This document shows, piece after piece, positions 44,520-54,205 of a stretch of 64,000 bases of DNA. A program made the position numbers and the translations under genes. The number at the start of each line of letters is the position of its first letter. The first letter of the stretch is position 1. The stretch covers positions 2,147,660-2,211,659 of the forward strand of contig NZ_KI911559.1 of NCBI RefSeq assembly GCF_000515255.1, read 5' to 3'. The stretch is from Rhodovibrio salinarum DSM 9154. Its GTDB lineage: Bacteria > Pseudomonadota > Alphaproteobacteria > Kiloniellales > Rhodovibrionaceae. The notes beneath the pieces are model-generated. The model saw only the letters and a list, made by a program, of their open reading frames with translations. It searched no databases and was not told the origin of the DNA.

Positions 44520-45014
44520 CTAACGCAGCCAGTTCGGGTCGGTTCTGCGGTGTTCCAGCATCACGATCAGCGTCATCACCATGTCGACCGTCACACCGTC
44601 GGCTGCCAAGGGTAACAACAGCCGGTCGTAGCGCATGTAATCCCGTCCCGGCAGCAGGGGGTAGACTCGGTCGGAGGTGTTCGGTCGACCTGTTTCGACG
44701 ACTTCTCGATAGGTCGCCAAGGCCGTTTGCAGATACTCGCCGCGGTATAGCTCTTCGAACCGCTTGCCGGTGGGATCACGGCCGGAGCGGGCCACGATTT
44801 CGGTCCCCGTCAAGCGATGGCGGAAGGTAAGATTGTCGTGTTCCCGCAATACGTCGATCAGGGCCAGACGTGGTAGCAGGAAGCGCAGGTCCGCGGGGTT
44901 GATGTCGGCGCGGGACGGCAGCCGGTCGCCCTGTCGCTTGGAGCGCCAGTAGTCGTAAAGCTGCCTGTGCTCGTCGTGGCGAAGCTCAAGCTGGGCATCC
45001 TGCACGAACGTCAT
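44520..45014 (-). CDS. PAS_5 domain protein
   Basis: This 164-residue protein (from the ATG at 45014; a TTG at 45029 is possible) consists almost wholly of a PAS_5 domain, a type frequent in alphaproteobacteria as a stand-alone protein. Landmarks are LYDYWRSKRQGDRLPSRADI, LRFLLPRLALIDVL, FRHRLTGTEIVARSGRD and YMRYDRLLLPLA. No kinase or output domain is attached. The ligand and role are unknown. It converges on the sigma factor gene. Confidence 0.85.
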   Translation of the reverse strand: MTFVQDAQLELRHDEHRQLYDYWRSKRQGDRLPSRADINPADLRFLLPRLALIDVLREHDNLTFRHRLTGTEIVARSGRDPTGKRFEELYRGEYLQTALATYREVVETGRPNTSDRVYPLLPGRDYMRYDRLLLPLAADGVTVDMVMTLIVMLEHRRTDPNWLR

Positions 45015-45279
45015 CGCGTCGACCGGCAAGTCGTTCGGTGAATGTGCGGATCACGGGTCATCATGCGCTTGAACTTAAAGAACCATCGTTAGGAATCAAA
45101 AGGGTTCGATGGCCTGCCGCATGATTGTCGCAGCTCGGAGCGTTTCTGACGGAGATGACCCGCCGACACGACGTCGGTCCCACGCCATGGCCCGCCGGTT
45201 GCAGACGGACATGCCGTGGTGAGTTGTGTATTGTTATGACTAGGGTGAATAAGAAACGTGCATACGATCGGAGAGCAAT

Positions 45280-45498
45280 ATGAATCCCCCGTCAAAGGCC
45301 TGGCTGCGCTACCGCTGTCAGGAATGCGATGCCGATCTGCCGGGGAATGACGAGGCGCATGATCTGAAGGTGCGCACGTGCCCGAACTGCGGTACCGCCT
45401 GTGATATCGAAGGCAGCGCTGCCCGCCGTGGCAATGCGCGCGCAGCCAAGAAGGTCGTGCGCACGGGCCTACGCGCCGTGATGTATCCGTTCGCTTGA
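45280..45498 (+). CDS. Small zinc-ribbon protein
   Basis: This 72-residue protein begins at the ATG at 45280 behind GGAG about six bases upstream. Four cysteines form a zinc ribbon (YRCQECDAD and TCPNCGTACD), followed by a basic tail (RRGNARAAKKVVRTG). A role in nucleic-acid or protein binding is possible but not shown. It is divergent from the PAS_5 gene. Confidence 0.65.
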   Translation: MNPPSKAWLRYRCQECDADLPGNDEAHDLKVRTCPNCGTACDIEGSAARRGNARAAKKVVRTGLRAVMYPFA

Positions 45499-45531
45499 CC
45501 CACGGGCAGGCGCGACAGAGAGACCCGTCGC

Positions 45532-45906
45532 CTACTCGCGAATGCGGATGAACAGTTCGTCCGGCGCCTCGGCGTCTTTATTGACCGGCGTCACGCGCCA
45601 GACCTGCCCGGTGCCCCAGCCGTAATCGAAACTGGCGACGGCTTCCTGCAGCTTCACGGTGATCGGCTGTTTCAGAATCTGGCAGGCCTGCGACTGTGAC
45701 AGCGCCTTATAGGCCGCCACCCGGCCTTCGTCGGTGTAGATCTCCTCAAACGTCGCGTAAGGCTCGGGCGAGGAGCAGCCAACCTTGGTCGTCTTGGTGT
45801 CACCAACGCTGGCGTTCTGGGCCTGCGCCGGAGCGATCGCGAGGGCCGCGAAGGTGGCTGCGATCACCGCGATGAAGCGCTGACGGGCACAGGTGGACGG
45901 CTGCAT
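45532..45906 (-). CDS. Exported hypothetical protein (124 aa)
   Basis: A signal peptide of about 29 residues ends PAQAQNA. The mature part has two cysteines (VGCSSPEPYA and SQACQILKQ) that could pair and a C-terminal beta-rich part (FDYGWGTGQVWRVTPV). I do not recognise the family. It lies downstream of glpK on the same strand with a 112-base gap. Confidence 0.65.
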   Translation of the reverse strand: MQPSTCARQRFIAVIAATFAALAIAPAQAQNASVGDTKTTKVGCSSPEPYATFEEIYTDEGRVAAYKALSQSQACQILKQPITVKLQEAVASFDYGWGTGQVWRVTPVNKDAEAPDELFIRIRE

Positions 45907-46018
45907 TGTCTATCGGTCTCCCTGAACACGTGCCGGTTCTGTCCAGCGGCGCGGTATGACGCGCCAATCCGGGCTTCGACTTAGGAGTCCTTGGGCCGTG
46001 GGCCAAGGGTAAGGCGGG

Positions 46019-47512
46019 TCAGTGACCGGTCCGTACGCGGCCGACGGCGTCCAGCCAACCGGCATAGCGGCGTTCGCGCTCGCTGGCGCTCATTCGTGGC
46101 TCGAACAGCTTGTCGGCCTTCCAGATCTCCCGAATCCCCGCTTTGCCATCGATCACGCCCGCCTTGGTACCGGCGAGCGACGCGGCGCCGAGCGCGGTCG
46201 TCTCGATCACCTGTGGGCGTTCGACCGAGACGTTCAGGATGTCGCTCAGACGTTGCAGCAACCAGTCGTTGGCGACCATGCCGCCGTCGACCCGCAGGGC
46301 TGTCGGCGCCTCGGCGCCGTCGGCTTCCATCGCCTGCATCAGGTCGCGGGTCTGATAGCAGACGCTGTCCAGCGTCGCCGCCGCGATCTCCGCCGGGCCG
46401 GTCTGGCGGGTCAGCCCCAGGATCGCGCCACGCGCGTCGCTGTCCCAGTAGGGCGCGCCCAGACCGACAAAGGCGGGCACCATATAGACTTGGCTCTCCG
46501 GATCGGCCTCGCGCGCCAGCGCCTCCGTCTCCGCTGCGCTGGACAGCAGGCGCAGGCCGTCGCGCAGCCACTGCACGGCCGCGCCCGCGACAAAGATCGA
46601 GCCTTCCAGCGCGTAGGTCGTGGTGCCGCCCAGCCGGTAGGCGATCGTGGTCAGCAGGCGATTGCGGCTCTGCGGCGCGGTCTGGCCGGTGTTGACGAGC
46701 GCGAAGCAGCCGGTGCCGTAGGTCGACTTCATCATGCCTTCGTCCAGGCAGGCCTGGCCGACCATCGCGGCCTGCTGGTCGCCGGCGATGCCGCAGATCG
46801 GGATCGACGCGCCCAGCAGGTCGGTTTCGGTCTGGCCGAACTCGGCATCGCACGACCAGACCTCCGGCAGGATCGCCTTGGGCACGTCGAGCAGGGCCAA
46901 GAGCTCATCGTCCCAGCGCCCGTGGCGGATGTCGTAGAGCATGGTTCGGCTGGCATTGGTCGCATCGGTGGCGTGCACGCGCCCGCCGGTAAGCCGCCAC
47001 AGCAGGAAGCTGTCGACCGTGCCGAAGGCGAGCTTACCGGCCTGCGCCTTCTCCCGCGCGCCGGGGACGTTTTCCAGCAGCCAGACGATCTTGGAGGCGG
47101 AGAAGTAAGGATCGATCAGCAACCCGGTACGATACTGGATCAGCCGCTCGTGGCCGCCGTGGCGCAGCTTGTCGCATAGCGGCGCGCCGCGACGGTCTTG
47201 CCAGCAGATCGCGCGGTGGATCGGTTCGCCGGTCTCCCGGTCCCAGAGCACCGCCGTCTCACGCTGGTTGGTGATGCCGATCGCGGCCACGTCTTGCGCG
47301 CTCAGCCCGGCCTTGTCGATCGCCCCGCGCGCGGTTTCCAGCGTATCGCGCCAGATGTCCTCGGCGTCGTGCTCGACCCAGCCGGACTTGGGAAAGTGCT
47401 GCGGTAGTTCCTTCTGGGCGTCGCCCAGCATCTGCCCGCGATCGTCGAACAGGATGGCGCGGCTCGACGTGGTGCCTTGGTCGATCGCCAGGATATGGCG
47501 TGCGGTGGCCAT
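46019..47512 (-). CDS. glpK: Glycerol kinase
   Basis: This enzyme phosphorylates glycerol to glycerol 3-phosphate with ATP. The 497-residue FGGY-family protein starts with [20 protein letters not shown] and carries [35 protein letters not shown] and [20 protein letters not shown]. The ATG at 47512 (MATARHIL) is clear. No glpF, glpD or glpR gene is near, so it stands alone here. Confidence 0.95.
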   Translation of the reverse strand: MATARHILAIDQGTTSSRAILFDDRGQMLGDAQKELPQHFPKSGWVEHDAEDIWRDTLETARGAIDKAGLSAQDVAAIGITNQRETAVLWDRETGEPIHRAICWQDRRGAPLCDKLRHGGHERLIQYRTGLLIDPYFSASKIVWLLENVPGAREKAQAGKLAFGTVDSFLLWRLTGGRVHATDATNASRTMLYDIRHGRWDDELLALLDVPKAILPEVWSCDAEFGQTETDLLGASIPICGIAGDQQAAMVGQACLDEGMMKSTYGTGCFALVNTGQTAPQSRNRLLTTIAYRLGGTTTYALEGSIFVAGAAVQWLRDGLRLLSSAAETEALAREADPESQVYMVPAFVGLGAPYWDSDARGAILGLTRQTGPAEIAAATLDSVCYQTRDLMQAMEADGAEAPTALRVDGGMVANDWLLQRLSDILNVSVERPQVIETTALGAASLAGTKAGVIDGKAGIREIWKADKLFEPRMSASERERRYAGWLDAVGRVRTGH

Positions 47513-47706
47513 GGCGCGTGTTCTCCCCGGAATCGTCTTGTCTGTTCTTGTTTGGCCAGTCGGTTGTGTGTGCTGGCCTGTCGTATCGGTCGCGCAGAAT
47601 GGTGCGCCGGCTCCGCCGGATCAAGCGGTCCGACCTTGAACTCGGGCGCGCGGGGCAGAGGTTAGGGGCGTGCGCGCTACGCTCCCTATCGAAAGATAAC
47701 CACCTC

Positions 47707-48624
47707 GTGACCACCACCAACACGTCGTCTCGTGCCCAATCCCGGTCCCGGACGCGGACCCGCGACTTCGCGCGCTGGCTGCTCGATCCGCGCAACCGGC
47801 CGAGCGTTGCCGAGATCTACGAGACGATTGCCACCAACGCGCTGAGTGAGACTGGCCTCTACCTCAACCTCGGCTTCTGGCGCGACGGCGTGGCGAGCGT
47901 GGACGATGCCAGCAGGGCGCTGGTCCACCTGCTGGGCGAGTCCGCCGAGCTGAAGTCCGGCGACCGGGTGCTGGATGTTGGGTATGGCTTCGGCGATCAG
48001 GACGCGGAGTGGTTGCGTGCGTTCGATCCCGCCGAGATCGTCGGACTCAATATCACCGCAAGCCAGGTTGAGACGGCACGGACCCGGATGGAAGAGCAGG
48101 GGCTGGCGCACCGGATCGACCTGCGCCAGGGTTCTGCCACCGACATGCCGGTCGCCGACAGCAGCTTCGACAAGGTGCTGGCGCTGGAATGCGCCTTCCA
48201 CTTCGATACCCGGGACGCCTTCTTCCGCGAAGCATCTCGGGTGCTGAAGCCGGGCGGCCGCTTGGCGACCGCCGACATCCTGCCGGCCTCGCCGGCCAGG
48301 GACCCGCTGCGGCGTGCCGTGCAGTGCGCAACCTGGCGGATGACCGCGCGCACTTGGAACATCCCCGCCGCCAACGCCGTGCGCCCCGCAGCCTATGCCC
48401 GGCAGCTCAAAGCCGCGGGCTTCACCAACGTGCGCGTCACTTCGATCCGGGAACGGGTCTATGCGCCATTGCACCGCCATCTGGCTCGGCGGTCAGAGCT
48501 GTTTCCCGATCTGCCGGTGCCCGCGCGGCTGGCTGCCCGCGCGGCGCTCACGGTACCGCCGGAACTGGCCTACAGCGGGCTCGACTACATCATCGCAACG
48601 GCGGATAAAGCTGTAGAATATTAG
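47707..48624 (+). CDS. SAM-dependent class I methyltransferase
   Basis: This is a 305-residue small-molecule methyltransferase starting with GTG at 47707. The SAM loop is VLDVGYGFGDQD (about 88-99), followed by IVGLNITASQVETAR and the LKPGGRLATADILP post-III motif. It resembles the tocopherol/erythromycin O-methyltransferase group, but the acceptor cannot be named. The last codons are abruptly AT-rich (GATAAAGCTGTAGAATATTAG) and the stop codon overlaps that of the AT-rich gene on the other strand. The native C-terminus was probably replaced when that gene arrived. Confidence 0.8.
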   Translation: MTTTNTSSRAQSRSRTRTRDFARWLLDPRNRPSVAEIYETIATNALSETGLYLNLGFWRDGVASVDDASRALVHLLGESAELKSGDRVLDVGYGFGDQDAEWLRAFDPAEIVGLNITASQVETARTRMEEQGLAHRIDLRQGSATDMPVADSSFDKVLALECAFHFDTRDAFFREASRVLKPGGRLATADILPASPARDPLRRAVQCATWRMTARTWNIPAANAVRPAAYARQLKAAGFTNVRVTSIRERVYAPLHRHLARRSELFPDLPVPARLAARAALTVPPELAYSGLDYIIATADKAVEY

Positions 48625-49730
48625 ACTTGGGATTTAGCCTTATCAATAACACTTTTGTGCAGGTCTATTATCTCGGTTATTTCATCTGATTCATCAGCCC
48701 CAATATAATCAAAGCTATCAACGGAACTCTCATCAAAATATTTTTTCATTTTTTCTTCTCCCCATTTATCCTTGAGGGCTGCGTAAGTTTCCAAATCTGC
48801 GCCGTGCCAAGACCCTCCAAATATTTGAAAATACCTGTCGATATCATAGAGCATCATAGCCGTTCGTAGTATGCCGGTGAAATTGTCCTCTTTTACGTGC
48901 TTCGCAATAATACGGAAAAATTCTTCATTGAAAATATGATCTAAATCTGATATTTTATGACATCCGAAATATTTTAATTCTTTGATTGGTTGCGGCCCGA
49001 TTTCATCGTAATCTATGGAAACAAGTTTGGATATTTTATCGCTGATATATCTTTCTACAGATATAGAATTAATATCTTCGGTTTGCAGATTGGAGTCTTC
49101 TCTCAAATCTATATTATTTTTATATTGATCAACCTCAAGCGCAATCTTTGAAAAAGCACCATCGACAATTTCAAGCATGCCCGCATAAAGATTCAACTCG
49201 CGTTTTAGATGTCCCGGTAGTTCACCTGAGAATTTATACGCTCTGTCGTGTTGGAGTTCAGCCCATGCATGCTGAAGAACCGTTCTGACTTGAACCTCAA
49301 ATTTTAAACCGCAAAGACCTCGGTATTCGGGTAGATGGTCACGCCCTTCTCCGAGAGTGCAAACAAAATGAACTGACCTGTACCCTACTCGGTCATCCCC
49401 AAGCATATCAGTTCTGTCAAGACTATTGTATTCGTCAACTTCAAAATATTCCTTAATAGTTTGGGAAATCTGATCTATCTGGAACTCGAAGAAAGTTACA
49501 ATGCGAATACCGGTTAGGTCTGTTAATTGTTTCTCTGGAGATGAGTATCCTTTGCGCTTAATTTTTTCAGTTGCAGAGTTGAGTGTCTTGGTGCGTCCAT
49601 CTACTTCAATATACTCAACACCCTTTTGGTCGAGAGCATTTCTTATAATACTTTTTGCTTCACCTGTTAGGTTGTTATGTTTTGCCAATAAATTTGTCAG
49701 CCATTCCGAGTCTTTCACGCCCACATCCAC
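48621..49730 (-). CDS. RelA/SpoT-domain nucleotide pyrophosphokinase, AT-rich, likely acquired
   Basis: This is a 369-residue protein with a (p)ppGpp-synthetase-type domain at about residues 30-215 and no HD hydrolase, TGS or ACT domains. Conserved elements include RTKTLNSATEKIKRKG (46-61), DLTGIRIVTFFE, GYRSVHFVCTL and the catalytic-type FEVQVRTVLQHAWAELQHD with YKFSG. The C-terminal 150 residues (acidic and helical, with FGGSWHGADLETYAALKDKW) are unrecognised. Counts on two 60-base lines give about 35% and 32% G+C, against clearly GC-rich neighbours. Short and single-domain RelA/SpoT proteins include housekeeping small alarmone synthetases and toxSAS toxins of anti-phage systems; which class this belongs to is unknown. 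No separate antitoxin ORF is adjacent, so any neutraliser would have to be the C-terminal region. Confidence 0.85.
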   Translation of the reverse strand: MDVGVKDSEWLTNLLAKHNNLTGEAKSIIRNALDQKGVEYIEVDGRTKTLNSATEKIKRKGYSSPEKQLTDLTGIRIVTFFEFQIDQISQTIKEYFEVDEYNSLDRTDMLGDDRVGYRSVHFVCTLGEGRDHLPEYRGLCGLKFEVQVRTVLQHAWAELQHDRAYKFSGELPGHLKRELNLYAGMLEIVDGAFSKIALEVDQYKNNIDLREDSNLQTEDINSISVERYISDKISKLVSIDYDEIGPQPIKELKYFGCHKISDLDHIFNEEFFRIIAKHVKEDNFTGILRTAMMLYDIDRYFQIFGGSWHGADLETYAALKDKWGEEKMKKYFDESSVDSFDYIGADESDEITEIIDLHKSVIDKAKSQV

Positions 49731-49778
49731 TTATTGCACCTGAGAATATCGTAGAGAAGTCGGCTTTGGTTGGAAAGT

Positions 49779-52700
49779 CTACTCGCCTGGCTGCGGCGTG
49801 GCGCCCTCCGGCGCGCGGGTGGCCGCCTTGCGATGCTGCGCGCGGCGTTCCAGCGGCTCGACCAGCAGGGTCATCATCGGCGGCACGATCAGCAGCGTGA
49901 GCACGGCGGACAGCGCCAGTCCGCCGACCACGACCGAGCCCAAGCCGCGGTAGAGCTCCGAGCCCGCGCCCGGGAACAGCACCAGCGGCAGCATGCCGAA
50001 CACGCTTGTCAGGGTGGACATGAAGATCGGGCGGATGCGGTTGCGGGTCGCTTCCACGATCGCCTGTGCCGGGTCGTCGCCGACCTCCCGGATCAGGTAG
50101 AGCGTCTGGTGGACCAGCAGGATCGCGTTGTTCACCACGATGCCGATCAGGATCACGAAGCCGAGCAGGGTCAGCATGTCGAGCGGCTGGTAGATGAACA
50201 GGTTGAGCACCGCCAACCCGGCGATCCCGCCCGCCGCCGCCAGCGGCACGGCGAGCAACATGATCAAGGGGTAGACGAAGCTTTCGAACAGCACCGCCAT
50301 GACGAGATAGACGATCGCGATCGCCAGCAGCAGGTCCCAGACCATCGCCTCCCAGGTTTCGGTCAGCTTGTCCGCGGTACCGGAGATTGCCAAGGTCACG
50401 CCTTGGGGTAAGCCTTCGGCCTGTAACGGCTGGATCACATCGGTGCGCAGCAGGTCGGCGGCGGCCTCCAGCGGCAGCTGCGCGGCGGGACGGACCTCCA
50501 GGGTGATGGTGCGCTGACGTTCGCGGTGCCGGATTTCGGTCGGGCCGGCGGTATGGGTCACGCGGCCCAGGCTGTTGACGGGCAGGATCTGGCCATTGCG
50601 GGTCACCACCGGCAGGTTGCCGATGCCTTGGGTGGCGGTGACGTCGTCGGTCGGGCCCTTGAGCATCAGGTCGGTGCGCCGGGTGCCGATCGTCACTTCC
50701 TCTACGCGCAGACCGTCGTTGAAGGCGTCGACGCTATCCGCCAGATCGCGCGCGCTGACTCCCGCATCGGCCAGCCGTACCCGGTCCGGAATCACGCGCA
50801 ACTCGGGCGCGCCCAACTCCAGTCCCGGGTTTGGGCGCAGCTGGTTGCCTGCGGCGAAGGGCAGGACCTGGGAAACCTTGCCGAAGGCGCGTTGGGCGGT
50901 CTCCAGGATCGCCGGCAGGTCGGGCCCGGAGATGTCGAGCTCGATCTTGCGCCCGCCGCCGATGCCCCGGCCGAAGATCGACGGTTGGTTGATGAAGCCG
51001 AAGGTGCCTGGCTCCCGGAACACGGGATCGCGCAGGACCGGGATCAGCTCACCGACCCGCTGTTCCTGCTCGGCGGCGGCGCCGACGAAGGTCTGCGCGC
51101 GGGTGGCGACGAAGAAGAAGCGGGAGATCTTGGGCGGTCCATCCGGCTCCGCGTCCGGGCCGGTTTCCGATACCCACAGATGGCGCACGGCGTCCTCGAT
51201 CTCGCGGGCAATGTCGAAGGTTGTATCCAGGTTGTAGCCGGGCGGCGGAATGATCACGCCCAGCACCAGATTGCGGTTGCCTTCCGGCAGGTATTCCAGC
51301 TTGGGCAGCAACAGCCAGAAAGCCGCGCCGGCGGCGATCGTGACGGCCGCGACCGTGCCGGCGGAGGCGACACGGCTTTTCACCAATAGGCGCTGCAGGA
51401 CCATGATGGCGCGCACGACTGCAGCCGCGGCCGGATCGATCACTGGCAGATGCGCCCGGGTCAGGCTCTCGGGCTTGCGTCCCAGGTGTTCGTGTGGATC
51501 GCCGAACCCAAGCAGACGTTGGGCCAGGGCCGGGATCACCGTGATCGCGACGATCAGCGACAGCGTCACCGCGAAGGAGATCGCCACCGCGATGTCGCGG
51601 AACAGTTGGCCTACCTCCAGCTGCATGGTCAGGATCGGGATGAACACCATGACGGTGGTCAGCGCCGAGACCAGGATCGCGCCCCACACCTGCGCCGCGC
51701 CTTCGTAGGCGGCGTGCCGGGCGGAATAGCCTTTTTCCCGCAGGCGATAGATGTTCTCCAGCACGACGATCGCCGCGTCCACGACCATGCCGATGGCGAA
51801 CGCCAGACCAGCGAGCGAGATCACGTTGATCGTCCGGCCCAGGGCCGCCATGGCGACGAACGCGCCGACCACCGACACCGGGATCGCCAGCGAGACCACC
51901 AGCGAGGCGCGCACCGAGCGCAGGAACAGCAGCAGCAGGATCGCCGCGAACGCGCCGCCGACATAGATGTTCTGGTTCACCAGCGCGATCGCGGAGCCGA
52001 TGTAGACCGTCTCGTCGTAGACCTGGTTCAGCGTCAGCCCGACGTTCGGGATTGGGCCCCGGTTCAACTCGTCGAGCGCGGCGCGCACGCCCTCCATCGT
52101 CTCGATCACGTTGGCGCCGGTATCGCGTACCGCGTTCATGGCGAGCGCGGGCTGCCCGTTGAAGCGGATACGTGCGGTGGGTTCCTTGTAGCCAAAGCGC
52201 ACGTCGGCGATATCGGCGACCGTCACCCGACCCAGCCGCCCGCCCGCGGCGGTCGCCTCGCCGGCCGTGCGCAGCACCACTGCCTCGACCGCCGCGACGT
52301 TATCCAGTTCCCCCTCCGACCGGACGACGTAGCGACGCTTGCCTTCCTTCACGTCGCCGGCGGACACCGCGACGTTCGCGGCCCGGAGAGCCTGGACGAT
52401 CTCGCTCACGGTCATGCCGTAGCGCGCCATCAGGTCGGGGCGGACGATCACTTCCAACTGCCGTTCGCTGCCGCCGAAGACGTTGATCTTGGCGATTCCC
52501 TGGACACGCTCCAGGCGCTCCTGCACCACGTCCTCGACGAAATCACCATAGTGGTGCATCGGCCGGTCGTTGCCGGGCAGGGGCGTGAAGATGAACCAGG
52601 CGATCGCGCTGTCGTTGGCGCCGGAGGTGTCGAGCGTCGGTTCCACCACTTCGTCCGGATAGCCGGTGACCCGGTTCAGACGGTTCGCGACCAGCAGCAG

Positions 52701-53012
52701 CGACTGGCTCATGTCGGCGCCGATGGCGAACTCCAACTCGATCTCCGCCTTGCCGGTCTCCGCCATGCCAGTCATGCGTTCCAGGCCCTGCAGGCCTTTC
52801 AGCACCTCCTCTTGACGGGTGACGAGCTCGCGTTCGACCTCGGCCGGGGCAGCGCCGGGCCACAGCGTCTCCACCGTGATCACCGGCTGTCGAACGTCGG
52901 GGGCAAGCTGAACCGGGATCGCCTGTAACGCGACCAGGCCGAACATCACCACCATCAATACGGCGGCGATGACCGCAATCGGACGTTCGATCGCCAGGCG
53001 GATCGGGTTCAT
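49779..53012 (-). CDS. RND efflux transporter, inner-membrane permease
   Basis: This is a 1077-residue proton-driven pump of the AcrB superfamily with twelve membrane helices expected. It starts MNPIRLAIERPIAVIAAVLM and has the FAIGMVVDAAIVVLENIYRL helix with a single aspartate where AcrB has two. The docking and porter segments include GGSERQLEVIVRPDLMARYG, and the C-terminal half has LLGFVILIGIVVNNAILLVH. It lies five bases downstream of its adaptor gene. The lone aspartate resembles metal and less-studied RND branches, but the substrate cannot be assigned. No outer-membrane channel gene is beside it. Confidence 0.94.
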   Translation of the reverse strand: MNPIRLAIERPIAVIAAVLMVVMFGLVALQAIPVQLAPDVRQPVITVETLWPGAAPAEVERELVTRQEEVLKGLQGLERMTGMAETGKAEIELEFAIGADMSQSLLLVANRLNRVTGYPDEVVEPTLDTSGANDSAIAWFIFTPLPGNDRPMHHYGDFVEDVVQERLERVQGIAKINVFGGSERQLEVIVRPDLMARYGMTVSEIVQALRAANVAVSAGDVKEGKRRYVVRSEGELDNVAAVEAVVLRTAGEATAAGGRLGRVTVADIADVRFGYKEPTARIRFNGQPALAMNAVRDTGANVIETMEGVRAALDELNRGPIPNVGLTLNQVYDETVYIGSAIALVNQNIYVGGAFAAILLLLFLRSVRASLVVSLAIPVSVVGAFVAMAALGRTINVISLAGLAFAIGMVVDAAIVVLENIYRLREKGYSARHAAYEGAAQVWGAILVSALTTVMVFIPILTMQLEVGQLFRDIAVAISFAVTLSLIVAITVIPALAQRLLGFGDPHEHLGRKPESLTRAHLPVIDPAAAAVVRAIMVLQRLLVKSRVASAGTVAAVTIAAGAAFWLLLPKLEYLPEGNRNLVLGVIIPPPGYNLDTTFDIAREIEDAVRHLWVSETGPDAEPDGPPKISRFFFVATRAQTFVGAAAEQEQRVGELIPVLRDPVFREPGTFGFINQPSIFGRGIGGGRKIELDISGPDLPAILETAQRAFGKVSQVLPFAAGNQLRPNPGLELGAPELRVIPDRVRLADAGVSARDLADSVDAFNDGLRVEEVTIGTRRTDLMLKGPTDDVTATQGIGNLPVVTRNGQILPVNSLGRVTHTAGPTEIRHRERQRTITLEVRPAAQLPLEAAADLLRTDVIQPLQAEGLPQGVTLAISGTADKLTETWEAMVWDLLLAIAIVYLVMAVLFESFVYPLIMLLAVPLAAAGGIAGLAVLNLFIYQPLDMLTLLGFVILIGIVVNNAILLVHQTLYLIREVGDDPAQAIVEATRNRIRPIFMSTLTSVFGMLPLVLFPGAGSELYRGLGSVVVGGLALSAVLTLLIVPPMMTLLVEPLERRAQHRKAATRAPEGATPQPGE

Positions 53013-53017
53013 GGCGG

Positions 53018-54205
53018 TTAAGACCCGTCGTTTGGAGCGTCGGCGTTGCTGTTAGCCGATTGTGCGTCCAGACGCTTTTCGATCCGCAACGGCTGGCCCG
53101 GGCGCAGGCGCTCGTTGCCGCGCACCACTGTCAGCGTTCCAGCCTCCAGGCCGTCGACGACCTCGAAACGGCCGCCGATCTCGATCCCGAGCTGTACCGG
53201 CCGAACCGCGGCCTTGCCGTCGTTGTAAAGGTAGACGACCGCCTGATCGCCCTGGCGCACGATCGCGTCCTTGTGCACCGACAGGACGTCGCGTGCCTGG
53301 CCGATCGGCACGTGCACGGTCACGGACTGTCCGCTTGCCAGGCCGATATCGTCCGCCGTGAAGTCGGGCACGAAGCGCACGGTGCGGGTGCGCGTATTCG
53401 GGTTCTCTTCTGGCAGAATCGCGCGCACCCGTGCTGGGCGGGTGCGGTTATCCCCGGCCGTTTCGCCCAAGACAAAAGTCACCCGTGCGCCCGGTGCGAG
53501 CCCGGCCAGCCGGCGCGCCGGCACATCCGCCTCGACCTCCAGCGCGGCGTCCGACACCAAGCGTACCAATGGCTGCCCGGACTGGGCGTAAGCGCCCGCC
53601 TCCAGGTAGCGGTGCACCACGGTTCCGCTGTAAGGCGCGGTCACTTCGGTCCGCTCGGCCTGGATGCGCGCCAAGGCGAAGTCCGCCTGCGCGCGATCGA
53701 TCGCCGCGCGGGCTGCGGCCAGATCGGCGCGCGCGATTGCGGCCGCCTGACGCTGATCGTCGAAACGCGCCTGGCTGAACGCCGATGAGCCTTGCAGCCC
53801 CTGCAGACGGGCGAGACCTTGTTCGGCCAGCGCCAGGTTCTCGCGGCGGCTGCTCAGTTCCGCGCGCGCCTGTGCCAGCGCCGCTTCGGCCTGGTCGCGT
53901 TGGGCGGCAAGAACCGCGTCATCCAACAGCACAAGCGTCTGCCCCCGCTCGATCGTGTCCCCAACCTCCACCAGATAGCTGTCGATCGGCGCGGCGACCC
54001 GCGCGGCGACATCACCGGCGCGGGTGGCGATTAAACGACCGATCACCGGGGCGGTCTGCGCCAGCGGCACCGCGCGCACGGCGTCGACGTGCACGCCGGT
54101 GGGCCCGTCCTGCGCGAACGCCGGCGCGTGCAGCCCGGCAAGGGCGAGACAGAACAGGGTGGCCCATCCCAACCTCCGTGCGAGACGGCGGTGCGGCGCC
54201 TTCAC
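53018..54205 (-). CDS. RND efflux periplasmic adaptor (membrane-fusion) protein
   Basis: This 395-residue adaptor links the pump to an outer-membrane channel. An N-terminal signal ends APAFAQDG near residue 32. A lipoyl-like half (GDVAARVAAPIDSYLVEVGD and VTAPYSGTVVHRYLEAGAY) flanks a coiled-coil hairpin of about 100 residues rich in alanine and arginine. Beta-barrel and membrane-proximal domains follow, and the tail ends ERLRPGQPLRIEK plus an Asn-rich end. It is the first gene of the two-gene unit with the pump. No lipobox cysteine is seen. Confidence 0.92.
   Translation of the reverse strand: MKAPHRRLARRLGWATLFCLALAGLHAPAFAQDGPTGVHVDAVRAVPLAQTAPVIGRLIATRAGDVAARVAAPIDSYLVEVGDTIERGQTLVLLDDAVLAAQRDQAEAALAQARAELSSRRENLALAEQGLARLQGLQGSSAFSQARFDDQRQAAAIARADLAAARAAIDRAQADFALARIQAERTEVTAPYSGTVVHRYLEAGAYAQSGQPLVRLVSDAALEVEADVPARRLAGLAPGARVTFVLGETAGDNRTRPARVRAILPEENPNTRTRTVRFVPDFTADDIGLASGQSVTVHVPIGQARDVLSVHKDAIVRQGDQAVVYLYNDGKAAVRPVQLGIEIGGRFEVVDGLEAGTLTVVRGNERLRPGQPLRIEKRLDAQSANSNADAPNDGS

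Noticed and set aside
48621..49778. AT-rich segment as a prophage or integrative element
   Set aside because: Only one gene is AT-rich. There is no integrase, no repeat at the edges that I can see and no tRNA gene beside it.
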